A DNA stretch of 64,000 bases from an uncultured Propionibacterium sp. (lineage in GTDB: Bacteria > Actinomycetota > Actinomycetes > Propionibacteriales > Propionibacteriaceae), in NCBI GenBank assembly GCA_938036835.1, contig CALHWB010000053.1, positions 124,001-188,000 on the forward strand, given 5' to 3'. The translations under genes were made by a program, and so were the position numbers. Within the stretch, counting starts at the first letter, position 1. Every line of letters begins with the position of its first letter. The notes beneath the pieces are model-generated. The model saw nothing but the letters and a program-made list of their open reading frames with translations, was not told where the DNA came from and ran no database searches. Positions 35,248 through 43,535 of the stretch are shown one piece after another.

Positions 35248-38200
35248 TCATCCGAATTGCCGTTCCCTATTCCGGCTTTTAGCGTTATCCATCAGCTTGC
35301 GCCAGTGGTCTGGCCAAGGCAGCGAGAGCATCTCGAAGCATGTCAACCCCAGACGCTCGCCAAGCTCAATAGCGTCCTGAGCGAGCCCGCCCATCTCGGT
35401 GAGACTCGTCAGGTTCCCGATGCCGTCATCGCGGAAGTACTCGCGACATATTGCCAAGATAAAATCGTTGTCCTTTGCCTGATCGGCCTGTCTTAACCGG
35501 CTCCGGATGAGGGGAATCCAATCTGCGACCACAGGGGTGTTCAGGATCTCGTAGACTTCCAGTTCGACGTGCATACTCCGGTAGAGCCTCGATATGAACT
35601 GCATGGCAGTAACCGAGTCCCCGCCGATGAAATAATAGTTGTCATCGGGCGAGACGGTATCTAGCCGAAGAACCTCCGCCAGTAGGGCAAAGACCTTGCC
35701 TTGTAGGCGGTCAGGCTCTTCTTCCTTCCTTCCAGGGCCTGCCTCGGGATCTATCGCTGTGCGTGTGCCGGCGACCGGATACGATGCCAAGCTCTTGCGA
35801 TCCGGTTTACCGTTGTACCTCAACGGCATAGTCTTGAGCTTTGTAATGTGTGCGGGCATCATATAGTCGACCAACTTGCTTTCGAGTTGGCCGCGCACGT
35901 CTTCCAGGGTGATTTCACCCACGTAGAACAGTGCGATACGTTCGCTTTTTCCATGGATCACACAGCAGCTGCTGTCGATCTCCGGAATTTCGTTCACACG
36001 GCGCTCGATTCCTCCCAGCTCGATTCGCTTGCCGTGGATTTTCACCTGGTTGTCAGCGCGGCCCATGAATCGGATGCTTCCGTCCGGAAGGTACACCCCC
36101 CGGTCCCCACTCTCATACATTCGTTTGCCGGCCACCGTGCGGAAGTGCCCTGCGGTTTCCTCGGGATCACCCGCATACCCAATGGCAACACCGATCCCTT
36201 CGATGAACATGGTGCCTTGCACTCCAATAGGGCATTCCCGCAACCGCGCATCGAGGAGATGGTACTTTGTGTTTGGGAAGGGTTTTCCATAGGGGATGAA
36301 CCCTGCACAGATGTCTTTTGTTTCTATCGGGTGAGATATGTTCCAGATGGTTGTCTCTGTGGGGCCCCCAACGCTGAAGATCCGGACTCCGGGGGAGAGG
36401 GAGAATAGCTTCTCAACGGTACCGGTCCGAATCCAATCCCCGCCCAGAACTACCCGCTTCAAACATTTCAGGGCCAACGGGACTTCCGGGCTCTCAGCCA
36501 TGAGCATCATCTCCATGAGAGCCGGAACCGAGTTCCAACAATTGACCCCCTTGTCGCGGATTAACGCTGCGAGATATTTCGGATCCCTCACGCGCCGGTA
36601 ATCTGGTAGCACCACGCTCCCGCCTAGGACGAACATACCCAGGTAATCGAATAGGGACATATCGTGGCAGAAGTTTGTGATCCCGATGGCCCGCCACCGT
36701 ACGCTTTGGTCCAGCTGGAGCCTTTCAGGCGAATGCATGAGGCAATTCACCAGGCCGTCCGATCCCAGTAGGACACTTTTCGGGCGCCCTGTTGTCCCAG
36801 AGGTGTTTATGACGATCGCCGCACCATCCGAATCGTCAAGGGCAACCGGCTGCCAATGAAGCACATCCTCCTTTTTCGGATCGGTTGCACCTCCGGTATA
36901 GAGCACATCCCATTCCCTACAGTTGATCACCGGAATGCCAACGGATTCTGCCTTTTCCTGCAGCTGGTCATCTGTCAGAAGCCGCCGGATATGGGCGTGT
37001 TCGATACACCACCTGATATCTTCGGGCGGAAGCGTGGTCTCGATGGGCATGTAGGCGACTCCCGCGAAGATCGACGCCAGAGCCGCCAGGATCTGCTGCG
37101 GGCCCTTCTCCATGAGGATCCCAATGCGCAGGTCATCGGTTTCTCTCTTCCAGGAGGCAAGCTCCGCTGTCATCGCAGCTGCCCGCTGCCAGACCTCGCC
37201 ATAGGTGAGTTCGAGTTCGTCGGCGAGGATGGCCGGCTCATCCCAGTTCGCGCGAATGGACTCGGTGATCAGGTCTGCAAGCGGGGGAAAGTCCATCTCG
37301 GATGCTGTCCCATTTACCCGGTCGATAAGCATCCTTTCCGGCAGGCTGAGTTCGATTTCAAGGTCGTCGAGGGCGCCATCTTCGTCGCAGACGCTGTGCA
37401 GCAGACTCACATATCTTCGGATGATGCTGCCGAGGAGCCGCTCGTCTACCTTGTCGGGGCGATACGTCGAAAGAATCTGCATTTCCCCGTTGACCGCGAG
37501 CACCAAGGTTTCGACATCCAAGGCCCCGGTCTCGACACGCACAGATCTCAACGCCAGGCACGGCGTCTCCTGGTCACGCTCATCAGGCAATACTGCGGTG
37601 AATGACCAGGGCAACTCCAGTTGAGCGCCCCGGCGTTCCTGTAGCAGCCGAACAACCTCTGGGCCGGCCACTGCCGCATGATCCTGCATATCCCAGAGTC
37701 TGTCCTGGATACGCCGAGCAGTATTGGACAGGGACTCCGGTTCGCTCGTCGGCTCCCACGGGAAAACGAAGAAGTCGGCGCACATCCCAACCGTGTTCTC
37801 GATGCCGTCCAATCCGTACGGTCTGATCGATCTGGGCATGGTCAAGAGAAAAGAATCCCTGTCGCTATAGCGGTCAAGTACTCGGAGATAGAGAGCGAAC
37901 ATCAAGGCATAAGGCGTCACGCCCAGAGCCGATGCCCGATCCACCAGCCGGTACCATGTGTTCATCGCCATTGGCTGCGATATGTACCTTGTTTCAGGCC
38001 CATCGGTCGCCTCAGAAAGGCTGGGCAGGGAGAACCCTTCCGCATTTTGTGGAATGATTTCCTTCCAGAAAAGCTGTGCCTCATCCTGTTCATCCGGAGG
38101 TCGCGAATCGCTCATGAACTCGACGAACCGGTTGAAATCGCACTCGGTATCAACCGACCTACCCTGATAGAGCAACCCCAGATCGCGAATCATGATCTGC

Positions 38201-38631
38201 TGGCTCTCGCCATCCATTCCGATGCCATCGGTCACCGTTAAGATGCTGGCGCTACCATCACCCAATCGGACGACATGGACGGCCTGTAGCGCAGTTGCCC
38301 CCAGAACAGCAGAATAAAACACCTGCTGCTTCAAACCAGCTATCTGTTCGAGATTGTCTTCATAGGCACCCGCAAAATCGTAGTAGCGAACGGGTACTTC
38401 ATGACCACCCGCAATCCACTGACAGCGCTCTGCCGCGGAGAACGCTGCAAGCAACATCGGATGAACCCGGCAGAGCTCCTGCAACGCTGCTTCGAACCGG
38501 CTCGTCTCAAACTCCGCGCAGAACAGCTCATACATCTCACGGTCAGGAGGAAGGGACTCCGGCGAAAGATTCCGCCTTAGCAGGCCATAGCTTTCCTGCA
38601 GCGGCGTCATTGCGATTCTTTCAGGAGTCAT
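35248..38631 (-). CDS. NRPS module Cy-A-PCP, probably cysteine-specific
   Basis: 1127 residues. Cyclization domain about 5-435: opening MTPLQESYGLLRR and the exact DxxxxDxxS signature at Asp135, Asp140, Ser143, replacing the HHxxxDG of condensation domains. Adenylation domain about 455-950: NTSGTTGRPKS, GGPTETTIWN, YESGDRG, and Lys942 in YNGKPDRKSL. Hand-read pocket D-M-F-N-V-G-V-I-W-K is close to the cysteine code DLYNLSLIWK. PCP about 975-1045 with Ser1006 in FIGGDSVTAM. A 75-residue C-terminal extension of unknown role follows. There is no epimerase, reductase or thioesterase domain. It should load Cys, condense it with an upstream acyl carrier and close a thiazoline, a typical metal ligand. 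Overlaps the upstream carrier by four bases. Confidence 0.9.
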   Translation of the reverse strand: MTPERIAMTPLQESYGLLRRNLSPESLPPDREMYELFCAEFETSRFEAALQELCRVHPMLLAAFSAAERCQWIAGGHEVPVRYYDFAGAYEDNLEQIAGLKQQVFYSAVLGATALQAVHVVRLGDGSASILTVTDGIGMDGESQQIMIRDLGLLYQGRSVDTECDFNRFVEFMSDSRPPDEQDEAQLFWKEIIPQNAEGFSLPSLSEATDGPETRYISQPMAMNTWYRLVDRASALGVTPYALMFALYLRVLDRYSDRDSFLLTMPRSIRPYGLDGIENTVGMCADFFVFPWEPTSEPESLSNTARRIQDRLWDMQDHAAVAGPEVVRLLQERRGAQLELPWSFTAVLPDERDQETPCLALRSVRVETGALDVETLVLAVNGEMQILSTYRPDKVDERLLGSIIRRYVSLLHSVCDEDGALDDLEIELSLPERMLIDRVNGTASEMDFPPLADLITESIRANWDEPAILADELELTYGEVWQRAAAMTAELASWKRETDDLRIGILMEKGPQQILAALASIFAGVAYMPIETTLPPEDIRWCIEHAHIRRLLTDDQLQEKAESVGIPVINCREWDVLYTGGATDPKKEDVLHWQPVALDDSDGAAIVINTSGTTGRPKSVLLGSDGLVNCLMHSPERLQLDQSVRWRAIGITNFCHDMSLFDYLGMFVLGGSVVLPDYRRVRDPKYLAALIRDKGVNCWNSVPALMEMMLMAESPEVPLALKCLKRVVLGGDWIRTGTVEKLFSLSPGVRIFSVGGPTETTIWNISHPIETKDICAGFIPYGKPFPNTKYHLLDARLRECPIGVQGTMFIEGIGVAIGYAGDPEETAGHFRTVAGKRMYESGDRGVYLPDGSIRFMGRADNQVKIHGKRIELGGIERRVNEIPEIDSSCCVIHGKSERIALFYVGEITLEDVRGQLESKLVDYMMPAHITKLKTMPLRYNGKPDRKSLASYPVAGTRTAIDPEAGPGRKEEEPDRLQGKVFALLAEVLRLDTVSPDDNYYFIGGDSVTAMQFISRLYRSMHVELEVYEILNTPVVADWIPLIRSRLRQADQAKDNDFILAICREYFRDDGIGNLTSLTEMGGLAQDAIELGERLGLTCFEMLSLPWPDHWRKLMDNAKSRNRERQFG

Positions 38632-38861
38632 GCCTGACGTTGCCCGGTAGCATGATCCGCAACATAAGTCGCGATCGACTGGATGCTTCCCAACTCGTAT
38701 AGGGTGCGAAAATCCACCTTCACTCCGAATAGTCTGCGCAATTCGATTTGAAGCTTCATAGCGTCCACGGACTTACCGCCCATTTTCGAAAAATGGGTAT
38801 CGCCATCGGGATCCTCCATATGGAAGACATCCTCGAATATCTTCTTGACCCGCTCCTCCAT
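38628..38861 (-). CDS. Free-standing carrier protein (ArCP/PCP-like), 77 aa
   Basis: A single carrier domain from MEERVKKIFEDVF behind AGGAAGGGAAAG; the modified serine is Ser31 in FSKMGGKSVDAM. A longer start at 38957 would overlap the upstream gene by 23 bases. It sits between the stand-alone cyclization-like protein and the Cy-A-PCP protein and is the likely upstream donor or aryl carrier for the NRPS, comparable to the ArCP of yersiniabactin or enterobactin lines. Its stop overlaps the NRPS start (ATGA). Confidence 0.82.
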   Translation of the reverse strand: MEERVKKIFEDVFHMEDPDGDTHFSKMGGKSVDAMKLQIELRRLFGVKVDFRTLYELGSIQSIATYVADHATGQRQA

Positions 38862-38934
38862 CTTTCCCTTCCTGACCCTGATCGGTTCTTTAACTTCGGG
38901 TTTCGAACTAAGACAACCCGTACCGGTACTTCCG

Positions 38935-40125
38935 CTATATCCTTGTCGCAAGCTCAACGAACCGCGAGAACCATCGTTCGATCCTTTCGGTCCCCATCAT
39001 CTCCATCGGGAAGACCCAGCTGTTCAGCAAGCCGTCGGTCATGCGGAATAGCTGAACATCGAGGCATACGTTTGGCGTTTGAGAAATCATGTAGGTTAGA
39101 TTCCCGAAGCTGCGCCGAAATTCCTCATTCAGAAAGACGCCGTTCCGATTGAACGAGTATACTAGGGGAACCAGAGAATCCGCGCTGGTATAGTGTACAG
39201 GTCGCTTTGCCTCGACTTGCGCCGCCAACTGGTACTTGAGTTCTCTGGCGACTTCCAGAACCTCCCTTTCGGCTATGTCTTCCACTTTGAGCCATACGAT
39301 CTTGGTCAGATCCCTCACGCAGTCCTCGCCGGGTGCCGTCACAGCGAATAGCGGGACGTTCACGACGAAGTCCTTCTTTACGGCCTCGTCTCCGCTCTTC
39401 AGCAAGCAGGCAAGCAACCCATGGAACAGATCGCTCCCGTTCGCCTCGAAATACTCACACAGCCTTTCCCGGCGGGGCACATCGAAGGTCTCGTTGAGCG
39501 CGACGTATCGGCATCCGCTCAGGTCCCCGGCGTTGGCCCCATAGTTGAACAACTCGGTAAGCGACGCCATCTCGATGATTTCAGGATCTTTCGCATCGTC
39601 CGCGTGCTCGGCCCACACTGGCAAGGCATCCGCTATTTGCGGATACTCATATAGCAGCGCCAATTCATTGAGCATCTCCTGGAATCCGTTGACGTCGCAG
39701 ATGGACAACTCGATATCAAAGCACATCCTCGAGCGGTTCTGCGGTAGGAGGAAAAGCACCAATCCACAACCCTGCCCCCGCGAGAGGTCCATCTTGCGGT
39801 GGGAGAAGTTGCGACGGCAATCCTGCAGATAGCCTTTTGCCTCGGCTACGCTCCTGCTCCTTGCGTCAAAGAGCCAAAAAGCATTGTTCATGAGATCATC
39901 TGCGGCAGAGACCGTTGCATCCTTTGCGATCTTCACCTGAGTCATCACGTGCCTATCCATGAGACGCCGCCACGCCCATTCAAGTCGGGTCGCATCGATA
40001 TCACCGCCGCTTATCTCCAGGTAAGCATGGCACGCGACCCCGCCGAGCGAATGATTCAACTCACGTCCCACGAGATAGGACTTCTGCAACTTGGTGATGC
40101 CCACCGCTTTCCTATCTCCGGTCAT
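38935..40125 (-). CDS. Stand-alone condensation/cyclization-like domain, degenerate signature
   Basis: 396 residues with the fold of an NRPS Cy domain: an opening ITKLQKSYLVGRELN like Cy core 1, and FDIELSICDVNGFQEM where the active signature should be. The canonical DxxxxDxxS reads Glu139, Asp144, Gly147, so one acid is conserved and the serine is lost. It has no A or PCP partner in cis. It may catalyse only condensation, act with the intact Cy domain of the next protein, as split Cy1/Cy2 pairs do in vibriobactin-type systems, or be a structural partner. It overlaps the aryl-AMP ligase gene by 14 bases. Family call is by motif and context only. Confidence 0.7.
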   Translation of the reverse strand: MTGDRKAVGITKLQKSYLVGRELNHSLGGVACHAYLEISGGDIDATRLEWAWRRLMDRHVMTQVKIAKDATVSAADDLMNNAFWLFDARSRSVAEAKGYLQDCRRNFSHRKMDLSRGQGCGLVLFLLPQNRSRMCFDIELSICDVNGFQEMLNELALLYEYPQIADALPVWAEHADDAKDPEIIEMASLTELFNYGANAGDLSGCRYVALNETFDVPRRERLCEYFEANGSDLFHGLLACLLKSGDEAVKKDFVVNVPLFAVTAPGEDCVRDLTKIVWLKVEDIAEREVLEVARELKYQLAAQVEAKRPVHYTSADSLVPLVYSFNRNGVFLNEEFRRSFGNLTYMISQTPNVCLDVQLFRMTDGLLNSWVFPMEMMGTERIERWFSRFVELATRI

Positions 40126-41656
40126 TTGACGCCAACTCCTTCAACCGGTTCTTATCGATTTTGCCGACGGCGGTCAACGGCCAGCTTTCAAGACGTTTCA
40201 GGCGATCTGGGATACAGCAATCCTCTATATGCTGATCGCGAAGCAGGGAAACAACCTCTTGGAGCGATAGCTCCTCCTCTCCGATGTAGAAGGCACAGAT
40301 TGCCGTACCAAGGATCTCGTCGTTCACGCCTACTACCGCGCACTCCTTGATCGAAGGCACGCTCAGCAGCCACGCCTCTACCTCGGAAGGCATGATCTTC
40401 TCGCCCGCCCGGTTGATCTGCTCCTTTACCCTCCCGGTGATCCTGATATCACCAGATGGCAGCTTCAGTCCCTTGTCGCCGGTGCAATAGAAACCGCCTC
40501 TGAAGCTCTCCCGATTGGCAGGAACATCGCTGTAGTAGCGCTGAATGGTGTAGGGTCCCCTCACCACTACTTCGCCTTCCTCGCCGTCCGCAACGTCATT
40601 GAAGTTCTCATCGACGATACGGAACACATCTTCCGGAGAACGTGGGCGTCCTTGGGCGAAATAGCGGATATCCTCGGGCGCATCGAGGTCGGTAAGAAAC
40701 GTCATCCCCTCCGCCATGCCGTAGACCTGGATAACTTGAGCTCCCAAGGCGCGCTCTGCCTCCCGAGCCTGAACGGGGGAATAAATGGCTCCGCCGACGA
40801 GGAAATAGCGAAGCGAACCCAGATCGCTGCTCTCATCGATATCGCGGTAACGAACGCACAGGCTGGACACTGCCGGTACGAAGCTAGTGATGGTCACCTT
40901 TTCCCGTTCGATCCAGTCGAAGATATCCATGGGGCTTGCATACTCGCACATGACGTTCTTGCCCCCGCACAGGACCGTTCCGATCATTCCGGGTGTGCCC
41001 AGGGCGAAGTTGTGCGCCGCCGGAATCGCTGTCAGCATGATGCTATCTGCATCCATGCGGCAGTGTTGTGCCGTGATTCGCGCGTTATAGCAGTACGTAC
41101 CATGAGTACGGCCGATGAGCTTCGGAATCCCTGTGGTTCCTCCCGACAAAGAAAGGAACGCCAAATCGCCGGGCTCCGGTTTTGCGTGGTCGATCGGCGC
41201 AGCAGACCCGTCTGCGAGCGCTGCACGGATCTCCGCATCGGTGTACAGCTTCTGTATGGACCCGCACCGATCCACCATGGCTTTTCCGATACGATAGGAT
41301 TCCTCATCGACCGAATCCCGTGTGGTGACGTAGGCCTTTGGTTGTGCGGCCCGGCCCAGGGCAGCCACGACATGCTCGCGATGCATCGGCAATACGAACA
41401 CGGGAAGCGCCCCGATATCGAACAGTGCAAAGCAGATAACCTCGAACATGACGGAGTTCGGTAGTTGCAGGATCACTCGGTCACCTTTTGAGATGCCGTT
41501 CGCCAGGAAGAGCCCTGCAACCTTTCGGGATGCATCCCAAAGCTCAGCGTAGGTGAGGCGCATCAGGCGATCCACCACCGCCGTACGCTCGCCAAAGGAC
41601 TCCGCAGACCGCCTCAGAATATCCGAAAGCGTCTCGGTTTCCCATTCTCTTTCCAT
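40112..41656 (-). CDS. Aryl-acid AMP ligase (EntE/DhbE/YbtE-like)
   Basis: 514 residues, a stand-alone adenylation enzyme. ATP loop SLSGGTTGIPK (169-179), QVYGMAEGM, and the C-terminal catalytic LTAVGKIDK. The first half closely follows DhbE/EntE (LQLPNSVMFEVICFALFDIGALPVFVLP). In the substrate pocket the aryl-acid motif reads IPAAHNFALGTPG: Asn216 is the conserved residue that marks aryl acids, and Thr221 stands where DHB enzymes have Ser and salicylate enzymes have Cys. It therefore probably activates a benzoate or heteroaryl acid of unknown kind. No gene for making salicylate or DHB is in the window. It loads one of the free carriers beside it. Confidence 0.87.
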   Translation of the reverse strand: MEREWETETLSDILRRSAESFGERTAVVDRLMRLTYAELWDASRKVAGLFLANGISKGDRVILQLPNSVMFEVICFALFDIGALPVFVLPMHREHVVAALGRAAQPKAYVTTRDSVDEESYRIGKAMVDRCGSIQKLYTDAEIRAALADGSAAPIDHAKPEPGDLAFLSLSGGTTGIPKLIGRTHGTYCYNARITAQHCRMDADSIMLTAIPAAHNFALGTPGMIGTVLCGGKNVMCEYASPMDIFDWIEREKVTITSFVPAVSSLCVRYRDIDESSDLGSLRYFLVGGAIYSPVQAREAERALGAQVIQVYGMAEGMTFLTDLDAPEDIRYFAQGRPRSPEDVFRIVDENFNDVADGEEGEVVVRGPYTIQRYYSDVPANRESFRGGFYCTGDKGLKLPSGDIRITGRVKEQINRAGEKIMPSEVEAWLLSVPSIKECAVVGVNDEILGTAICAFYIGEEELSLQEVVSLLRDQHIEDCCIPDRLKRLESWPLTAVGKIDKNRLKELASNDRR

Positions 41657-41668
41657 CGGGACTCTCTG

Positions 41669-41932
41669 CTATTCCTTTTCCGCGAGTTTCTTTGCTATCA
41701 GGGCCGTCAGTGAATTCACCGAAACCGGTTCCATGAGGTTCAACTCGTCAGCCAGCATGACGCCATACCTATCTTGACAAGTGAGGAAGACCTGGACAAT
41801 GGCGATGCTGTCCGCGCCGACGTCCTCATAAAACATGGCGTCGTCGCTGAACTCGGTGTTCCCATTTTCGAGCATCTGCTTTAGGGTCGACCTTATTGTC
41901 TCTCTTACCTCGGCCTCGTCTTCAGGAGTCAT
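41669..41932 (-). CDS. Free-standing acyl carrier protein, 87 aa
   Basis: Carrier with Ser42 in YEDVGADSIAIVQV, closer to ACPs than to PCPs, and an acidic surface (start MTPEDEAEVRETIRSTL). Its start overlaps the stop of the upstream AMP ligase (ATGA), so that ligase is its probable loader; the aryl-AMP ligase begins 12 bases downstream and is the alternative. With the KASIII-like gene two genes upstream it could carry an acyl chain for extension or transfer. Confidence 0.87.
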   Translation of the reverse strand: MTPEDEAEVRETIRSTLKQMLENGNTEFSDDAMFYEDVGADSIAIVQVFLTCQDRYGVMLADELNLMEPVSVNSLTALIAKKLAEKE

Positions 41933-43515
41933 TCCTTTACCCCACCTTTTCTCATGTTGTACTTTCTAACCCCGCCAGCACCAGCGTTCCATTCGGTCAA
42001 AGAGATGCTGACGGCATTCCGGTCTACTTCCTGCTTCGAAGTCGACGGCAACGGACCGGCTGTCACGAAAACCAATTCGATGCGCTTGTAGTGCGGCAGG
42101 CGGTTATTGACCTGCAATATTTCTCTGATTAAGGCTCCTTCGTCAGATGCCGGACGGAACAGGGCAAGAACCGGACGACCTTCAAAACCTACCGCACAGT
42201 ATTGCCCGACCTTATCGCGAAGCAGCTCGAAATCCTCTTCAAGTTCCTCGACGTAGATGTTCTCGCCGGCATCGTTCAGAATCATGTTGTCAACTCGACC
42301 CACGCAATAGAAATCGTCGCCTCGTATCTGGAAGACATCCCCGGTGCGGTAGAGTTCGCCATGGACTTCTTGTCTTGACACGAATTCGCCCTCGCGCAGG
42401 AAACCGTCAGCTATGTTCTTTCCCGTTACGGCCAGTTCGCCCATGCCCTGCGGCTGCCAAGAGCCATCTTCCACGATGACACCTGCCGTATGGGCGTTGA
42501 AGAGTTGTCCCGAATAGCCAGCGGGACCCTCCATCGACTTGACGTCATTGAGGAAGCCGAGGGCGATGCAACCACCCGTCTCCGTGGAACCGTAGGCATT
42601 GCCCATACAGAAATCGATTGTGCCGACGAAGGCCGCCAGTTCCTCATCGATTTTCGTACCACCGATCAGTCCATGGCGGAACTGCTCCCCGAAAAAGTCT
42701 GAAAAGCTCTCCCTGCCTACCCCGCCTACCTTATTCCGGTAGACATTGAAGATGGACTTCCAGACGGCGGGTACACCATAGGTTGTCCAGATCTTCTCCT
42801 CGCGAATGGTCCGGACCATCTCCAACACCCCCGGGTTCTTCGGGAAGACGAGCGTGCACCCGAAGCCCACGAACACCGAGGGAGCCTGGAAGCCAAACAC
42901 ATGCCGCATCGGCAAGGTGGCCATCATCCTCATCTGTTCGATGTCAAGGTTCTCCGCGCTTCTCATGGTGAAGGGATTCCCGAAAATGGTGCACCGGACT
43001 GTTCTTTGGATACGAGTTAAAGTCTTTGCCTGGAACACAACCGCTTTCGCGCTTCCGGTGGTGCCGGAAGTGCACAGGCACATTATGCTTTCCCAGGCTG
43101 TCGAAGAAGGTTCTCCTGCCTCGGCAGCCACAGCATCCTCAAAGGGAATACTCACTACCGGAAAATCCTCGCCACGCGTTCCAACTATAGCGGCGAGTCT
43201 GCCAAGCTCGACGGCATTCCGGACGTACAGCGGAGTCGCCCCTTCGTCGAGTAGCATGACCTTATAGCCGATCATAGCGAGACCATAGAACACATTCATC
43301 CATAAAGGATGGGTCGGGTATTTCAGCCCGACCCAACGTCCCTTTTCAACGCCCTCTAACGCTTTTTCAAGAAATGCGCCAACCGCTTTCGTCTTATTCT
43401 TGAAATCTTTCGCATACATGAGCCGCTTCTCGTCGCCAACATAGTATTCCACCATGGGGTAGTCCGGTGAGAAGCCCGCGAAGACATCCTCGTATATTGT
43501 TTCCAACGTTATCAT
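41929..43515 (-). CDS. AMP-dependent acyl/aryl ligase of unknown substrate
   Basis: 528 residues from the ATG at 43515 with a good AAGGGGAA site (in-frame starts at 43536-43539 overlap the KASIII stop). ANL superfamily motifs: CTSGTTGSAKAVVF near residue 150, MGNAYGSTETGG, ELYRTGDVF, and the C-terminal lysine in PSTSKQEVDR. The A8 hinge is atypical: GRVDNMILNDAGENIYVEELEE instead of the usual KIRGxRIE. It should adenylate a carboxylic acid and pass it to the carrier encoded by the overlapping next gene. It does not look like a normal amino acid A domain and the substrate is open. Confidence 0.82.
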   Translation of the reverse strand: MITLETIYEDVFAGFSPDYPMVEYYVGDEKRLMYAKDFKNKTKAVGAFLEKALEGVEKGRWVGLKYPTHPLWMNVFYGLAMIGYKVMLLDEGATPLYVRNAVELGRLAAIVGTRGEDFPVVSIPFEDAVAAEAGEPSSTAWESIMCLCTSGTTGSAKAVVFQAKTLTRIQRTVRCTIFGNPFTMRSAENLDIEQMRMMATLPMRHVFGFQAPSVFVGFGCTLVFPKNPGVLEMVRTIREEKIWTTYGVPAVWKSIFNVYRNKVGGVGRESFSDFFGEQFRHGLIGGTKIDEELAAFVGTIDFCMGNAYGSTETGGCIALGFLNDVKSMEGPAGYSGQLFNAHTAGVIVEDGSWQPQGMGELAVTGKNIADGFLREGEFVSRQEVHGELYRTGDVFQIRGDDFYCVGRVDNMILNDAGENIYVEELEEDFELLRDKVGQYCAVGFEGRPVLALFRPASDEGALIREILQVNNRLPHYKRIELVFVTAGPLPSTSKQEVDRNAVSISLTEWNAGAGGVRKYNMRKGGVKE

Positions 43516-43535
43516 TGGGTTCCCCTTCAAAACCA

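Noticed and set aside
35257..38241. Plus-strand frames of up to 249 codons opposite the NRPS
   Set aside because: Antisense shadows of the Cy and A domains; the minus-strand frame carries all motifs.
40112..41656. Calling the aryl-AMP ligase salicylate-specific
   Set aside because: The pocket has Thr where salicylate enzymes have Cys, and no salicylate synthase is seen.
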